Of a DNA stretch of 64,000 bases, positions 21,104 through 31,871 are shown one piece after another (the first letter of the stretch is position 1; each line of letters starts with the position of its first letter). Under the pieces are notes generated by a model. That model did no database searches. It had not been told where the DNA came from and was given only the letters and a program-made list of their open reading frames with translations. Origin of the DNA: Stomoxys calcitrans (Eukaryota > Arthropoda > Insecta > Diptera > Muscidae); assembly GCF_963082655.1 (NCBI RefSeq), contig NC_081552.1:194274098-194338097 (forward strand), given 5' to 3'. Both the position numbers and the translations under genes were made by a program.

Positions 21104-21800
21104 GTATTTAGGACCTAGTTCTTTCGTTCCTTTTTCATTGGGAAATGCTGCGCATAGGCAACATGTATCGCTCGATTTGAACTCTAAAGCCACCCCCTTA
21201 TAAGTGTAATTTTCCACTGACTTAGTTCAGTACCCGATTAAACTATCGCTAAGCAATTCGATGGCAACCCTTAATATGTTCTTCAAGCAATGTTGAAGCA
21301 CAAGAAGAAGTTGATTCCAAATCCAGAACTAACAAAACAACAAAGTTTTGCCTCTTCGCCTTGCCATATGATTTACGAATGAAAGTTTGCAAATCAGACT
21401 AACATTCAATTTACACACAAGGCTCATGCGAGAATCAAAAGTGAGTTTAAAAATAGCTCGACTAAAAACAACAACAGCATAAAGAAGTACAAAAGGCCAT
21501 ATAGGGGGTAGAGTCGACCCATATAAGCCCTGCACAATACAACAGTAGTTTTGCTAAGATATTTCATGTCGTTCGTTTTTAATTTCATGTCGTTCAAAGC
21601 AAGCAGTAAATGCAGCCTTAAGAAAAATCGAAGAAGCTCCTGTTAAAGTGGGACTAGCCAATCATAGAAGATATTGACGATAGAGTCAACAGTATAACAA
21701 CTGCAATAGTGGGGTATTTCGAAGAAAGTTGCCCTCTTCAAGAAAGGAAGACAGCCCAAGAAAAAACCCCGGATTTCCGAAGAGATTCAGTGCCAGCCCT
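21104..21800. other. Unassigned sequence upstream of a Gag remnant
   Basis: Holds a 27-bp segment (21226-21252) that reappears inverted inside the HTR at 20612-20638. A duplicated ATTTCATGTCGTTC lies near 21563 and 21583. It may be the leader of the LTR element whose Gag follows, but I see no LTR ends or tRNA primer-binding site with confidence. Confidence 0.35.
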
Positions 21801-21807
21801 AAAAGAG

Positions 21808-22025
21808 CAGCAGTTTATTGGGATATGTATTACACACGGCTAAAGGAATACAATAAGATAATCAGAGCGGAATACCTTGCCTCCTGGAAGCATTTTTTGT
21901 GAACAGGTCGATAGCGTTAATGATGCCGCCAAGATGAAAAAGTTTCTCTCAAATACCCTTGTCCAAACTGACGCGTTACATGGGAGTGAGAGCACAGACC
22001 ATTGACGACATGTTGAGGCTTTTGA
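21808..22025 (+). pseudogene. Second, more damaged Gag remnant
   Basis: Matches 9960-10125 closely at DNA level: GTATTACACACGGC, GCCTCCTGGAAGC, GTGAACAGG, GCGTTAATGATGCCGCCAAG, AAGTTTCTCTC and GTCCAAACTGA. Small insertions and deletions break every frame. Like the first copy, it is cut off by an HTR-A unit just downstream. Confidence 0.65.
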
Positions 22026-22244
22026 TGAAAACCGGTCTATAACCTTATATATCTCCCATATAAAGCGATCTACAGATTTAACTTCTTGAACCCCTGGAAG
22101 CCACCATTTTTGTCCGATTTGGCTTAAATTTTGCACATAGTGTTCTGTTATGATTTCCAACAACTGTACTTAGTAAAGTCCAATCGATCCATGGTGGTGG
22201 GTTCCCAAGATTCGGCCCGGCCGAGCGTAGCATGCTTTTACTTG
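22026..22244 (-). mobile_element. HTR-A2 left-end fragment
   Basis: One 153-bp unit plus the left block (CCATGGTGGTGGGTTCCC, TTCGGCCCGGCCGA, AGCATGCTTTTACTTG). Its terminal CTTG at 22241-22244 is followed without any spacer by the right end of the next element. Confidence 0.85.
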
Positions 22245-23272
22245 TTATACCCTCCACCATAAGATGGGGGGTATACTAATTTCGTCATTCTGTTTGTAAC
22301 TACTCGAAATATTCGTCTGAGACCCCATAAAGTATATATATTCTTGATCGTCGTGACATTTTATGTCGATCTAGCCATGTCCGTCCGTCTGTCCGTCCGT
22401 CCGTCCGTCTGTCTGTCGAAAGCACGCTAACTTCCGAAGGAGTAAAGCTAGTCGCTTGAAATTTTGCACAAATACTTCTTATTAGTGTAGGTCGGTTGGT
22501 ATTGTAAATGGGCCATATCGGTCCATTTTATGATATAGCTGCCATATAAACCGATCTTGGGTCTTGACTTCTTGAGCCTCTAGAGTGCGCAATTCTTATC
22601 CGATTGGATTGAAATTTTGCACGACTTGTTTTGTTATGATATCCAACAACTGTGTCATGTATGGTTCAAATCGGTCCATAACCTGATATAGCTGCCATAT
22701 AAACAGATCTGGGGACTTGACTTCTTGAGCTTCTAGAGGGCGCAATTCCTATCTGATTTGGTTGAATATTTTCATGAAGTATTTTATTCTTATTTTCAAC
22801 AACTGTGTCAAAGAAGGTTCAAATCGGTTCATAACCTGATATAGCTGCCATATAAACCGATCTGGGATCTTGACTTCTTGAGCCTCTAGAGGTCGCAATT
22901 CTTATCCGATTTGCCTGAAATTTTATACTACTGATCCTCTCATGACCATCAACATACGTGTTTATTATGATCTGAATCGGTCTATCGCCCGATACAGCTC
23001 CTATATAAATCGATCTCCCTATTGTACTTCTTGAGCCCCCAAAGGGCGCAATTCTTATTCGAATTGGATGACATTTTACACAGGTCTCCAACATATAATT
23101 TAATTGTGGTGCTAACCGCACCATATCTTGATCGATCTAACAGCAGAGCAAATCTTTTCTTATGTCCTTTTTTTGCCTAAGAAGAGATGCCGGGAAAAGA
23201 ACTTGACAAATGCAATCCAAGGTGGAGGGTATATAAGATTCGGCCCGGCCGAATTTAGCACGCTTTTACTTG
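22245..23272 (-). mobile_element. Complete HTR-A1 element, 1.03 kb
   Basis: Right end TTATACCCTCCACCATAAGA at 22245, AT-rich block with GTATATATATTCTTGATCG, a CCGT microsatellite, about four and a half units, then GAAGAGATGCCGGGAAAAGA and the left block ending CGCTTTTACTTG at 23272. The right-end 250 bases are almost the same as in the elements at 23379 and 30226, so it belongs to the same young subtype. Confidence 0.9.
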
Positions 23273-23309
23273 TTTTAACTTAACATAAACTAGGCGATGA
23301 CATAAAGAG

Positions 23310-23356
23310 GGGAAAGCACAGAGAGAGGGGGCGAGAGAGAGAGAGGAGGAAAGAGG
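23310..23356 (+). repeat. Purine (GA/GGA) low-complexity tract
   Basis: GAGAGAGGGGGCGAGAGAGA and AGGAGGAAAGAGG between two HTR-A1 elements whose left blocks face each other. Confidence 0.8.
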
Positions 23357-24145
23357 CATTTCGTATACATAAGAGAAACAAGTAAAAGCGTGCTAAGTTC
23401 GGCCGGGCCGAATCTTATATACCCTCCACCATGGATCGCATTTGTCGAGTTCTTTTCCCGGCATCTCTTCTTAGGCAAAAAAGGATATAAGAAAAGAGTT
23501 GCTCTGCTATTAAAACGATATCAAGATATGGTCCGGTTCGGACCACAATTAAATTATATTATGTTGGAGACCTGTGTAAAATTTCAGCCAATTCGTATAA
23601 GAATTGCGCCCATTGGGGCTCACGAGTAAAATAGAGAGAACGATTTATATGGGATCTGTATCGGGCTATAGAACGATTCAGACCATAATAAACACGTTTG
23701 TTAATGGTCATGAGAGGATCCATCGTACAAAATTTCAGGCATATCGGATAATAATTGCGACCTCTAGGGGTCAAGAAGTCAAGATCCCAGATCGGTTTAT
23801 ATGGCAGCTATATCAGGTTATGAACCGATTTGAACCTCATTTGACACAGTTGTTGAAAGTAAAAATAAAATACGTCATGCAAAATTTCAGATAAATCGGA
23901 TAGGAATTGAAGTTAGAAGCTCAAGAAGTCAAATCCCCAGATCTGTTTATATGACAGCTATATCAGGTTATGAACCGATTTCAACCATACTTGGCACAGT
24001 TGTTGGATATCATAACGAAATACTTCGTGCAAAAATTCATTCAAATCGGATAAGAATTGCGCCCTCTAGAGGCTCAAGAAGTCAAGACCCAAGATCGGTT
24101 TATATGGCAGCTATATCAGGTTATGGACCGATTTGAACCATACCT

Positions 24146-24451
24146 GGCACAGTTGTTGGATATAATAACAAAACACGTCGTGCAAAATTTCATTTCAATC
24201 TGATAAGAATTGCGCACTCTAGAGGCTCAAGAAGTCAAGACCCCAGATCGGTTTATATGGCAGCTATATCAGGTTATGGACCGATTTGAACCATACTAGG
24301 CACAGTTGTTGGATATAATAACAAAACACGTCGTGCAAAATTTCATTTCAATCTGATAAGAATTGCGCACTCTAGAGGCTCAAGAAGTCAAGACCCCAGA
24401 TCGGTTTATATGGCAGCTATATCAGGTTATGGACCGATTTGAACCATACTA
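24146..24451 (+). repeat. Two identical adjacent 153-bp units
   Basis: The unit beginning GGCACAGTTGTTGG at 24146 is repeated exactly at 24299. Identity at offset 153 extends over about 200 bases. The partner element at 30226-31871 has this unit once. Neighbouring units differ more, so this is the latest gain in the array. Confidence 0.9.
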
Positions 24452-24996
24452 GGCACAGTTGTTGGATATAATAACAAAACACGTCGTGCAAAATTTCATT
24501 CCAATCGGAAAAGATTTGCGCACTCTAGAGGTTCAAGTAGTCAAGGCCCATGATCGGTTTATATGGCAGCTATATCAGGTTATAGACCGATTTGAACCAT
24601 ACTTGGCACAGTTGTTGGATATCATAGCAAAACACGTCGTGCAAAATTTCATTCCAATCGAATAAGAATTGTGCACTCTAGAGGCTCAAGAAGTCAAGAC
24701 CCAAGATCGGTTTATATGGCAGCTATATCAGGTTATAGACCGATTTGAACCATACTTGGCACAGTTGTTGGATATCATAGCAAAACACGTCGTGCAAAAT
24801 TTCATTCCAATCGAATAAGAATTGCGCACTCTAGAGGCTCAAGAAGTCAAGACCCAAGATTGGTTTATATGGCAGCTATATCAAAACATGGACCGATATG
24901 GCCCATTTACAATACCAACCGACCTACAATAATAAGAAGTATTTGTGCAAAATTTCAAGCGGCTAGCTTTACTCCTTCGAAAGTTAGCGTGCTTTC

Positions 24997-25063
24997 GACA
25001 GACAGACGGACGGACGGACGGACGGACGGACGGACGGACGGACGGACGGACAGACGGACGGAC
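24997..25063 (+). repeat. CGGA/CAGA tetranucleotide microsatellite
   Basis: About sixteen 4-bp units of GACA then GACG. It is part of the HTR right half; other copies have 2-10 units. It is the longest such tract in the window. Confidence 0.9.
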
Positions 25064-25248
25064 ATGGCTAGATCGACATAAAATTTCACGACGATCAAGA
25101 ATATATATACTTTATGGGGTCTCAGACGAATATTTCGAGTAGTTACAAACAGAATGACGAAATTAGTATACCCCCCATCTTATGGTGGAGGGTATAAAAA
25201 CCAGCATTTACGATCAGACATTAACGGTCTTGAACCAACTTATGAAAG

Positions 25249-26269
25249 ACAAGTTAAAGCGTGCTAAGTTCGGTCGGGCCGAATCTTATATACCCTCCAT
25301 CATGGATCGCATTTGTCAAGTTCTTTGAATGACTTTTTCAAATAGAAAAACACCAGTCATGGAAAAACACCACCTCCAAAATTTCAGTCAAATCGAGTAA
25401 TAATTGCGCCCTCAAAGAAAGGCTCAAAAAGGCAAGCTGGGCGATCGGTTTATATGACAGCTATGTCAGGTTATATACCGATTTAGACCATACTTGAAAA
25501 AGTTGTTGGAAGTCATACCAAAACGACATACGCCAAATCCAAGTAGTCTAATCGTGAGATCGGTTAATATGACGGCTATGTAAAGATGTGGACTGATTTC
25601 GATTATACTTGACACAGTTGTTGAAAGTCAAAATAAAACACTTGCAAAATTTCGGCCAAATCGGATAAGAATTGCGCCCTCTAGAAGCTCAAGCAGTCAA
25701 GACCCAAGATAGGCTTGTATGGCAGCTATATCCGACAGTTGTTGGAAGTCATACCAGAACACTTCATGCAAAGTTTCAGCCAAATCGAATTGGAATTGTG
25801 CCCTCTAGAGGCTCGAGAAGTCAAAATGGGGAGATCGGCTTACATGGCGGCTATATCAGGTTATGGACTGATTTGAGTCGTACTTGGCAAATTCATTGGG
25901 AGTTATACCATAACACTTCATGCTAAATTTCAGCCAAATCGAACAAGAATTGCGCCCTCTAGAAGCTCAAGAAGTCAAGACCCCAGATCGGTTTATATGG
26001 CAGCTATATCAAAACATGGACCGATATGGCCCATTTACAAGACCTACACTAATAAGAAGTATTTGTGCAAAATTTCAAGAGCCTTGCTTTACTCCTTCGA
26101 AAGTTAGCATGCTTTCGACAGACGGACGGACGGACGGATATGGCTAGATCGACTTAAAATGTCATGACGATCAAGAAATTGTAAACTTTATGGGATCTTA
26201 GACCCATATTTCGAGGTGTTACAAACGGTATGACGAAATTAGTATACCCCCTTACTATGGTGGAGGGTA
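25249..26269 (+). mobile_element. Complete HTR-A1 element, 1.02 kb
   Basis: Left block CAAGTTAAAGCGTGCTAAG, TTCGGTCGGGCCGAA, TATACCCTCCATCATGGATC. About four units, some shortened (CATACGCCAAATCC), then the pre-terminal block, ACGGACGGACGG and the right end ACTATGGTGGAGGGTAT. The final TATAAA overlaps the start of a palindrome at 26270. Confidence 0.9.
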
Positions 26270-26653
26270 TATAAATTTAGGAACAGGTGAGGAGCATAGA
26301 GTTTCCAACACAGTCTTTTAATAGACTCTTTAAAATTATTAGAACGCACAACAAGCCGAACACCGACTTTGGACTTGGGGCTTGGTTATGTCTCGCAACC
26401 TTTCGCTCAATGGAACCCCATAGAATGCAAAACTTTAGTCAATTATGATCTCTTTAGTCAATTATGATTAGATATCATAATTGACTAAAGTTGTACATAC
26501 TATGGGGTTCCATTGAACAAAAGGTTGCGAGACATAACCAAGCCCCAAGTCCAAAGTCGGTGTTCGGCTTGTTGTGCGTTCTAACAATTTTAAAGAGTCT
26601 ATTAAAAGACTGTGTCGGAAACTCTATGCTCCTCACCTGTTCCTAAATTTATA
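26270..26653. repeat. 384-bp near-perfect palindrome (fold-back element)
   Basis: Arms 26270-26468 and 26474-26653 are inverted copies around a 5-base centre (TAGAT). Outer tips are TATAAATTTAGGAAC and GTTCCTAAATTTATA. In the outer 125 bases I see only two differences. The left arm carries an extra TTTAGTCAATTATGATC copy of about 20 bases near the centre. There is no coding frame, and nothing else in the window matches it. It sits exactly at the right end of an HTR-A1. It may be a fold-back MITE; the terminal TATA could be a target duplication. Confidence 0.9.
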
Positions 26654-27899
26654 CAGCTAGATGTTCAAGAATTACCCAGAGGCTCAAGAAGTCTCTAAGA
26701 GAACTTCAAGTCAAATAAACGCACAAACTCTTTAATGATCCCCAAACAGCATAATGAACTTGGCATAATACCACAGCATGGTGTAGTGCTCAAAACACAG
26801 CACAACAACACCAAAACTCGTTCAGTCTTATAAGGCTAAACATGCACGCGGCCACTTAAGACACGCTTCATCATTGTCGACATCATCAATGGGCATAGAG
26901 AGCAAATAAAGTCAACATTGATGGTAGAATTTTCTAAATCAAATTCTGCCAACCGAATTGGCTGCCCCAACAAAATCCACCGTAAAGTCAAGCCAAGCAG
27001 CAAAGATTATTGATTGATGCAATAAAGCCCATGAAGGTTGGCAATGTTGCTGCACTAATAAAATAATTGCATTGGTTCGGACATTATTGCCTGTCCTAGC
27101 TGGGGAAGCGGTGATGTGCTGTTGTTGCAGCTGCAGAGTGTTATGCATCTGGTGGCAAAACCTAACGTCCTTGCCCGTATTTGCAGCTATGCCAGCAAAT
27201 TATTCGACACACAAACATACTTATTAAGGACGGACGGACGGACGGACGTTTGTACGTTCGTCCGTCTGTCTGTGCTTCTATCTGTAGGGCTCTAGGAAAG
27301 ATAAACTGGATTTTAATAGAGTTGCCTAAGAAGGCCATAGAAGGTACAATATTCAATTTTTCCCTGCCTGTCTGCCTGCTTACCTTGCTAGTTGGCTGCA
27401 TTGGGCCACAATGCTTGGGGCAGTCGTCGAAGCAAATAACTTCAAACACTTGTCATGGCTAATGAAAAATTGTCAGGAATGCAAGAAAATAAATTAAAGG
27501 CTATTTATGGTGGGCACCACAAAATTACTTCATAATAAAGTTGTTGCTTGCAACGATTGAACAATGTCGGAAGCTGGTTCTTTGCCACCTTCATTTGACG
27601 CACAATGCCGCGATGTAGAGTAAAACTTGGAAAGGATGAAATCGAACAATAAATATGATAGGAAAATAGATGTTGAAGGAAAGGATTGGGAGGGGGGTAT
27701 AACTCCAAAATTTTAGAATGATTTGAAAAAAAAAAAATGAAAATGGTTCAGGAGAAAGCAAGAAGATAACCCACCATCAAAAGTGGGGATAATAAACTGA
27801 TTTTCGGAGAAAGCAAGAAGATAACCCACCATCAAAAGTGGGGATAGTAAACTGATTTTATCGTTCCGTTCTTTGGTAGGGCAATTAAATGGTCCCACG
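26654..27899. other. No gene seen; probable host non-coding DNA with simple repeats
   Basis: Includes a (GGAC)n tract at 27228-27252 followed by an inverse CGTCCGTCTGTCTG near 27260, and a tandem 55-bp duplication at 27751-27860. The short frames show no domains. Confidence 0.4.
27751..27860. repeat. Direct tandem duplication, 55-bp period
   Basis: GGAGAAAGCAAGAAGATAAC begins at 27751 and 27806. The copies differ by one base in GGGGATAATAAACTG against GGGGATAGTAAACTG, so the event is recent. Confidence 0.9.
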
Positions 27900-29010
27900 C
27901 TAGGTTAGGTTTAAGTGGCAGTCTGTCGTCAGACTCAGACGTTTTCCTCCACAGGGAGAGGAGAAGGAAGCTGTCTTCAAGTTGCTGCAGTTCAACCATC
28001 CAGATCGCTTTGAAAAGCCCAACAGCTTGCCAATGTTCATATACACTCCATCAGACAAGTTCTCAAATATTAACTCCTTCTTACTCCCAGTGCAGGCCAC
28101 ACAGAACAGCTGTCCTATGGTCTCTTCTGCAGAAGTCGTTGTCGTAAGTCAGACAGTAAACTGTCATGACGGACACAATGATCGTCCACATAATTTTGGA
28201 GTGTTCGCAATCCCCACTTTATGACCATCTGTCAATCGTTGGCCTTCGGGACTGATCCTTAAGACTTTGCTTACATTTCGCTAGGGATATACTCACAGAT
28301 TCCAGTTCCCTTGGATGTCTAAGGTAACTCCTAGTCTCGCAAGCCTGTCTGCTCTACAATGTCCTGGATAATGTCTGTGGCCCGGTACCCAGAACAGGTG
28401 AATTTTGAACTGTTCAGTCAACTCGCTGAGAGATCTGCAACAGTCGAGAGTGGTTTTTGAATTCAGAAATGTGTTCCCCAGGGATTTAAAGACTACCTGG
28501 CTGTCTGAGAAGATATTTAAGCCAGTCATCGTTATGACATTGTATCATAGCCATTTCACAACTTCTTCCATTGCAAGGATCTTCGTTTGATACACACTAC
28601 AGTGCTCGGGTAATCCTCTCGATATGATCAGTCTTAGCTCCTCAGAGTATACCCCAAAACCCACCTAGTCGTCTAGTTTGAAACCATGCGTATAGAAGTC
28701 TATGGAACATCTATTGCCAGAGATATGGTAGTTTCAATAGGTTCTATCAGGAATAGTGGTACAGTATTTTTTATCAGAGCTTTTAAAAGACCGGCTCAGA
28801 CATTGTGTAATCCAAACTGTCTGGAACGTCGGGCATTGTATCAAGGATAACAAAGTGTCCTTAGCCGCATCATCACCAAAGAGAAATCACACATAGTTTC
28901 ACAGCAGTGTTTGTCTAGCCACAAATTGCTGCCAAACAAGCCATCCATTGGATCCTGCTGAGTATTGAACAGTAGGTGGGTTTTTGAAGTGCCGTCCACC
29001 AGACCATAAA
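27900..29010 (-). pseudogene. LOA/R1-like LINE remnant: RT end, RNase H and 3' region
   Basis: On the minus strand WWTALQKPTYC near 28995 matches the piece near 930-960. FYTHGFKLDD, a stop and VGFGVYSEEL near 28690-28640 are the first RNase H motif, with the catalytic Asp and the Ser of TDGS both changed. CSVYQTKILAMEEV gives a Lys-Ile pattern in the Glu motif. The open frame 28529-28293 carries IFSDSQVVFKSLGN (second Asp) and HLFWVPGHRHYPGHCRADRL (final GN..AD motif as GHCRAD). The 3' part (28290-27900) is non-coding and ends in CCTAACCTAG. It is inactive. The strand matches the LINE at 860-2385, of which it could be the missing 3' type. Confidence 0.75.
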
Positions 29011-29029
29011 AACTTTGAGAGCTATTTTG

Positions 29030-29274
29030 ATTGTTTATCAGTCAAAAGAAGGCCGTTCGGGTCGGCTTCAGAGAGAACACCATTCGCCGCTTCAGTGAAC
29101 TGGAACCCCGCTCAAGTGAGCTAGGAAATTCCGAGACATCATTAACGCAACAGCCGCTCGCTTTATACCAGCCGGTCGAATACCCCAAGAGCGGCCCAAT
29201 TTTCCGGCGCAGGCAGTGCAACTCGCAGACCAGAGTGATGGGATTCATTGTATTGACCCCACTAACCCCAAAAT
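29030..29274 (+). pseudogene. Jockey LINE fragment (pre-RT segment)
   Basis: Encodes, across frames, VGFREN, RRFSELE, RHH.RNSRSLYTS with ARFIPA-type residues, and RIPQ, then NFPAQAV-like, in the order seen at 15560-15790. DNA blocks such as CAGCCGCTCGCTTTAT and TTCCGGCGCAGGCAGTG are shared. It ends at CCAAAAT, where CAGTGTTGCC begins. Confidence 0.75.
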
Positions 29275-30225
29275 CAGTGTTGCCGTTTTTGGTAGGTTCC
29301 TACCAAAATTGATAGGTTTTATTCCCTTGATAGGCTGACCTCACATTTTGGTAGGTTTATCAACATATAAATACGAAGTCTATTACTGAAAAAATCGCCG
29401 GGGATAACTTAAAATTATTTAACTTCGTTCATACTGCAGAATAAAACCATGAATGTCGAGGGGGCCTTATACTGTTACAAGGGGTCGCACTGTTTCAAAT
29501 CTCCTAGAAAAAGTTCTGATCTCTGAAATGATATAGTATTAATATTGACTTTAACTGGTACGAGTCAGAGAACTGCATGAGACCAAATTTAGCACCAAAG
29601 CAATTGTCCGTATTGCATGCCACATAAAAACAAAGTTAGCTAGAAACACACGCACAAATACAATAGAGTGAAAGATGCGCGAACGTTTTAGCAATCGTTC
29701 AGTGCATGTGATTTTCATTTTGGTTAACGGACATCGTGTGTTGTTTGCAAATGAACACCACTCAGATGAGTGCCATATAAAGCCAAAACAAGCAGAGGAA
29801 TGAGACATCAAATTTTGTTGAGCGGCATAGATATACTCCGTTATTTTATTGCACTTGCTTTTTTTTTGGAATCAGAATTTATCTGTGACGTATGTGCTGT
29901 CTGTCTGTCTTCGTCTGTTCAAAAGTGACATACTTACTTCAATTTATTTCTTTACCTAAGCCATTACTAAACACGCAAATTAAATTCCGCTCTCATAAGT
30001 TTGAACGCTAGCACTGTATGTGTGTCTTCTATCCAGTCACGGTCATTGTGAGCCCTTGTGAGAGGGCTAGCAATCATTTTACGCTCATCAGCAAAAACAC
30101 ATACTATAGCTCATCTGAAGGAGTATTTTATGTTTTGATCGTTAAGAGTCGTCAGCGTCGTCCCCAATGATTGCTGGTATAAGGTGTGAGTTTGCCATTC
30201 GCTGCACGTTTACCATGTGCGCTTA
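29275..30225. other. Unassigned; starts with a hAT-like terminus
   Basis: CAGTGTTGCCGTTTTTGGTA at 29275 looks like a hAT-type inverted-repeat tip, with TTTTGGTAGG repeated near 29310-29360. I find no matching GGCAACACTG downstream, so the element would be truncated. The rest (29400-30225) shows no gene. A CTGTCTGTCTGTC tract is near 29898. Confidence 0.35.
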
Positions 30226-31871
30226 TTATACCCTCCACCATAAGATGGGGGGTATACTAATTTCGTCATTCTGTTTGTAACTACTCGAAATATTCGTCTG
30301 AGACCCCATAAAGTATATATATTCTTGATCGTCGTGAAATTTTATGTCGATCTAGCCATGTCCGTCCGTCTGTCCGTCCGTCCGTCCGTCCGTCCGTCTG
30401 TCTGTCGAAAGCACGCTAACTTTCGAAGGAGTAAAGCTAGCCGCTTGAAATTTTGCACAAATACTTCTTATTATTGTAGGTCGGTTGGTATTGTAAATGG
30501 GCCATATCGGTCCATGTTTTGATATAGCTGCCATATAAACCAATCTTGGGTCTTGACTTCTTGAGCCTCTAGAGTGCGCAATTCTTATTCGATTGGAATG
30601 AAATTTTGCACGACGTGTTTTGCTATGATATCCAACAACTGTGCCAAGTATGGTTCAAATCGGTCTATAACCTGATATAGCTGCCATATAAACCGATCTT
30701 GGGTCTTGACTTCTTGAGCCTCTAGAGTGCACAATTCTTATTCGATTGGAATGAAATTTTGCACGACGTGTTTTGCTATGATATCCAACAACTGTGCCAA
30801 GTATGGTTCAAATCGGTCTATAACCTGATATAGCTGCCATATAAACCGATCATGGGCCTTGACTACTTGAACCTCTAGAGTGCGCAAATCTTTTCCGATT
30901 GGAATGAAATTTTGCACGACGTGTTTTGTTATTATATCCAACAACTGTGCCTAGTATGGTTCAAATCGGTCCATAACCTGATATAGCTGCCATATAAACC
31001 GATCTGGGGTCTTGACTTCTTGAGCCTCTAGAGTGCGCAATTCTTATCAGATTGAAATGAAATTTTGCACGACGTGTTTTGTTATTATATCCAACAACTG
31101 TGCCAGGTATGGTTCAAATCGGTCCATAACCTGATATAGCTGCCATATAAACCGATCTTGGGTCTTGACTTCTTGAGCCTCTAGAGGGCGCAATTCTTAT
31201 CCGATTTGAATGAATTTTTGCACGAAGTATTTCGTTATGATATCCAACAACTGTGCCAAGTATGGTTGAAATCGGTTCATAACCTGATATAGCTGTCATA
31301 TAAACAGATCTGGGGATTTGACTTCTTGAGCTTCTAACTTCAATTCCTATCCGATTTATCTGAAATTTTGCATGACGTATTTTATTTTTACTTTCAACAA
31401 CTGTGTCAAATGAGGTTCAAATCGGTTCATAACCTGATATAGCTGCCATATAAACCGATCTGGGATCTTGACTTCTTGACCCCTAGAGGTCGCAATTATT
31501 ATCCGATATGCCTGAAATTTTGTACGATGGATCCTCTCATGACCATTAACAAACGTGTTTATTATGGTCTGAATCGTTCTATAGCCCGATACAGATCCCA
31601 TATAAATCGTTCTCTCTATTTTACTCGTGAGCCCCAATGGGCGCAATTCTTATACGAATTGGCTGAAATTTTACACAGGTCTCCAACATAATATAATTTA
31701 ATTGTGGTCCGAACCGGACCATATCTTGATATCGTTTTAATAGCAGAGCAACTCTTTTCTTATATCCTTTTTTGCCTAAGAAGAGATGCCGGGAAAAGAA
31801 CTCGACAAATGCGATCCATGGTGGAGGGTATATAAGATTCGGCCCGGCCGAACTTAGCACGCTTTTACTTG
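30226..31871 (-). mobile_element. Complete HTR-A1 element, copy 2 of the inverted pair
   Basis: Right end TTATACCCTCCACCATAAGA at the left edge, left block ending GCTTTTACTTG at 31871. Every block I compared is the reverse complement of 23379-25197, including rare variants such as GCCCCAATGGGCGC and the AGAAGAGATGCCGGGAAAAG segment. Length is 1646 against 1819: the difference of 173 is one 153-bp unit plus five 4-bp microsatellite units. Flanking sequences differ. Confidence 0.95.

Larger units (their letters stand above)
23379..25197 (+). mobile_element. Complete HTR-A1 element, copy 1 of an inverted near-identical pair
   Basis: Left terminus CAAGTAAAAGCGTGCTAAG, palindrome TTCGGCCGGGCCGAA, TATACCCTCCACCAT (23418-23432), then GATCGCATTTGTCGAGTTC and about nine units of 153 bp. 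It continues with GGCCCATTTACAATACC, CGGA microsatellite, GATCAAGAATATATATAC, GTTACAAACAGAATGACG and ATGGTGGAGGGTATA (25182-25196). The last motif is the exact inverse of 23418-23432. The copy at 30226-31871 matches base for base wherever I compared, apart from one extra 153-bp unit and 20 bases of microsatellite here. Confidence 0.95.

Noticed and set aside
23604..24665. Several 60-96-codon frames in the HTR-A1 element, repeated identically at 30738-31646
   Set aside because: They are the 51-residue product of the 153-bp tandem unit. The identity reflects the inverted element pair and not a conserved protein.
27228..27280. Another HTR right half because of the GGACGGACGGAC tract
   Set aside because: None of the flanking HTR motifs (AT-rich block, TTACTCCTTCG) are present. 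It is a plain microsatellite.
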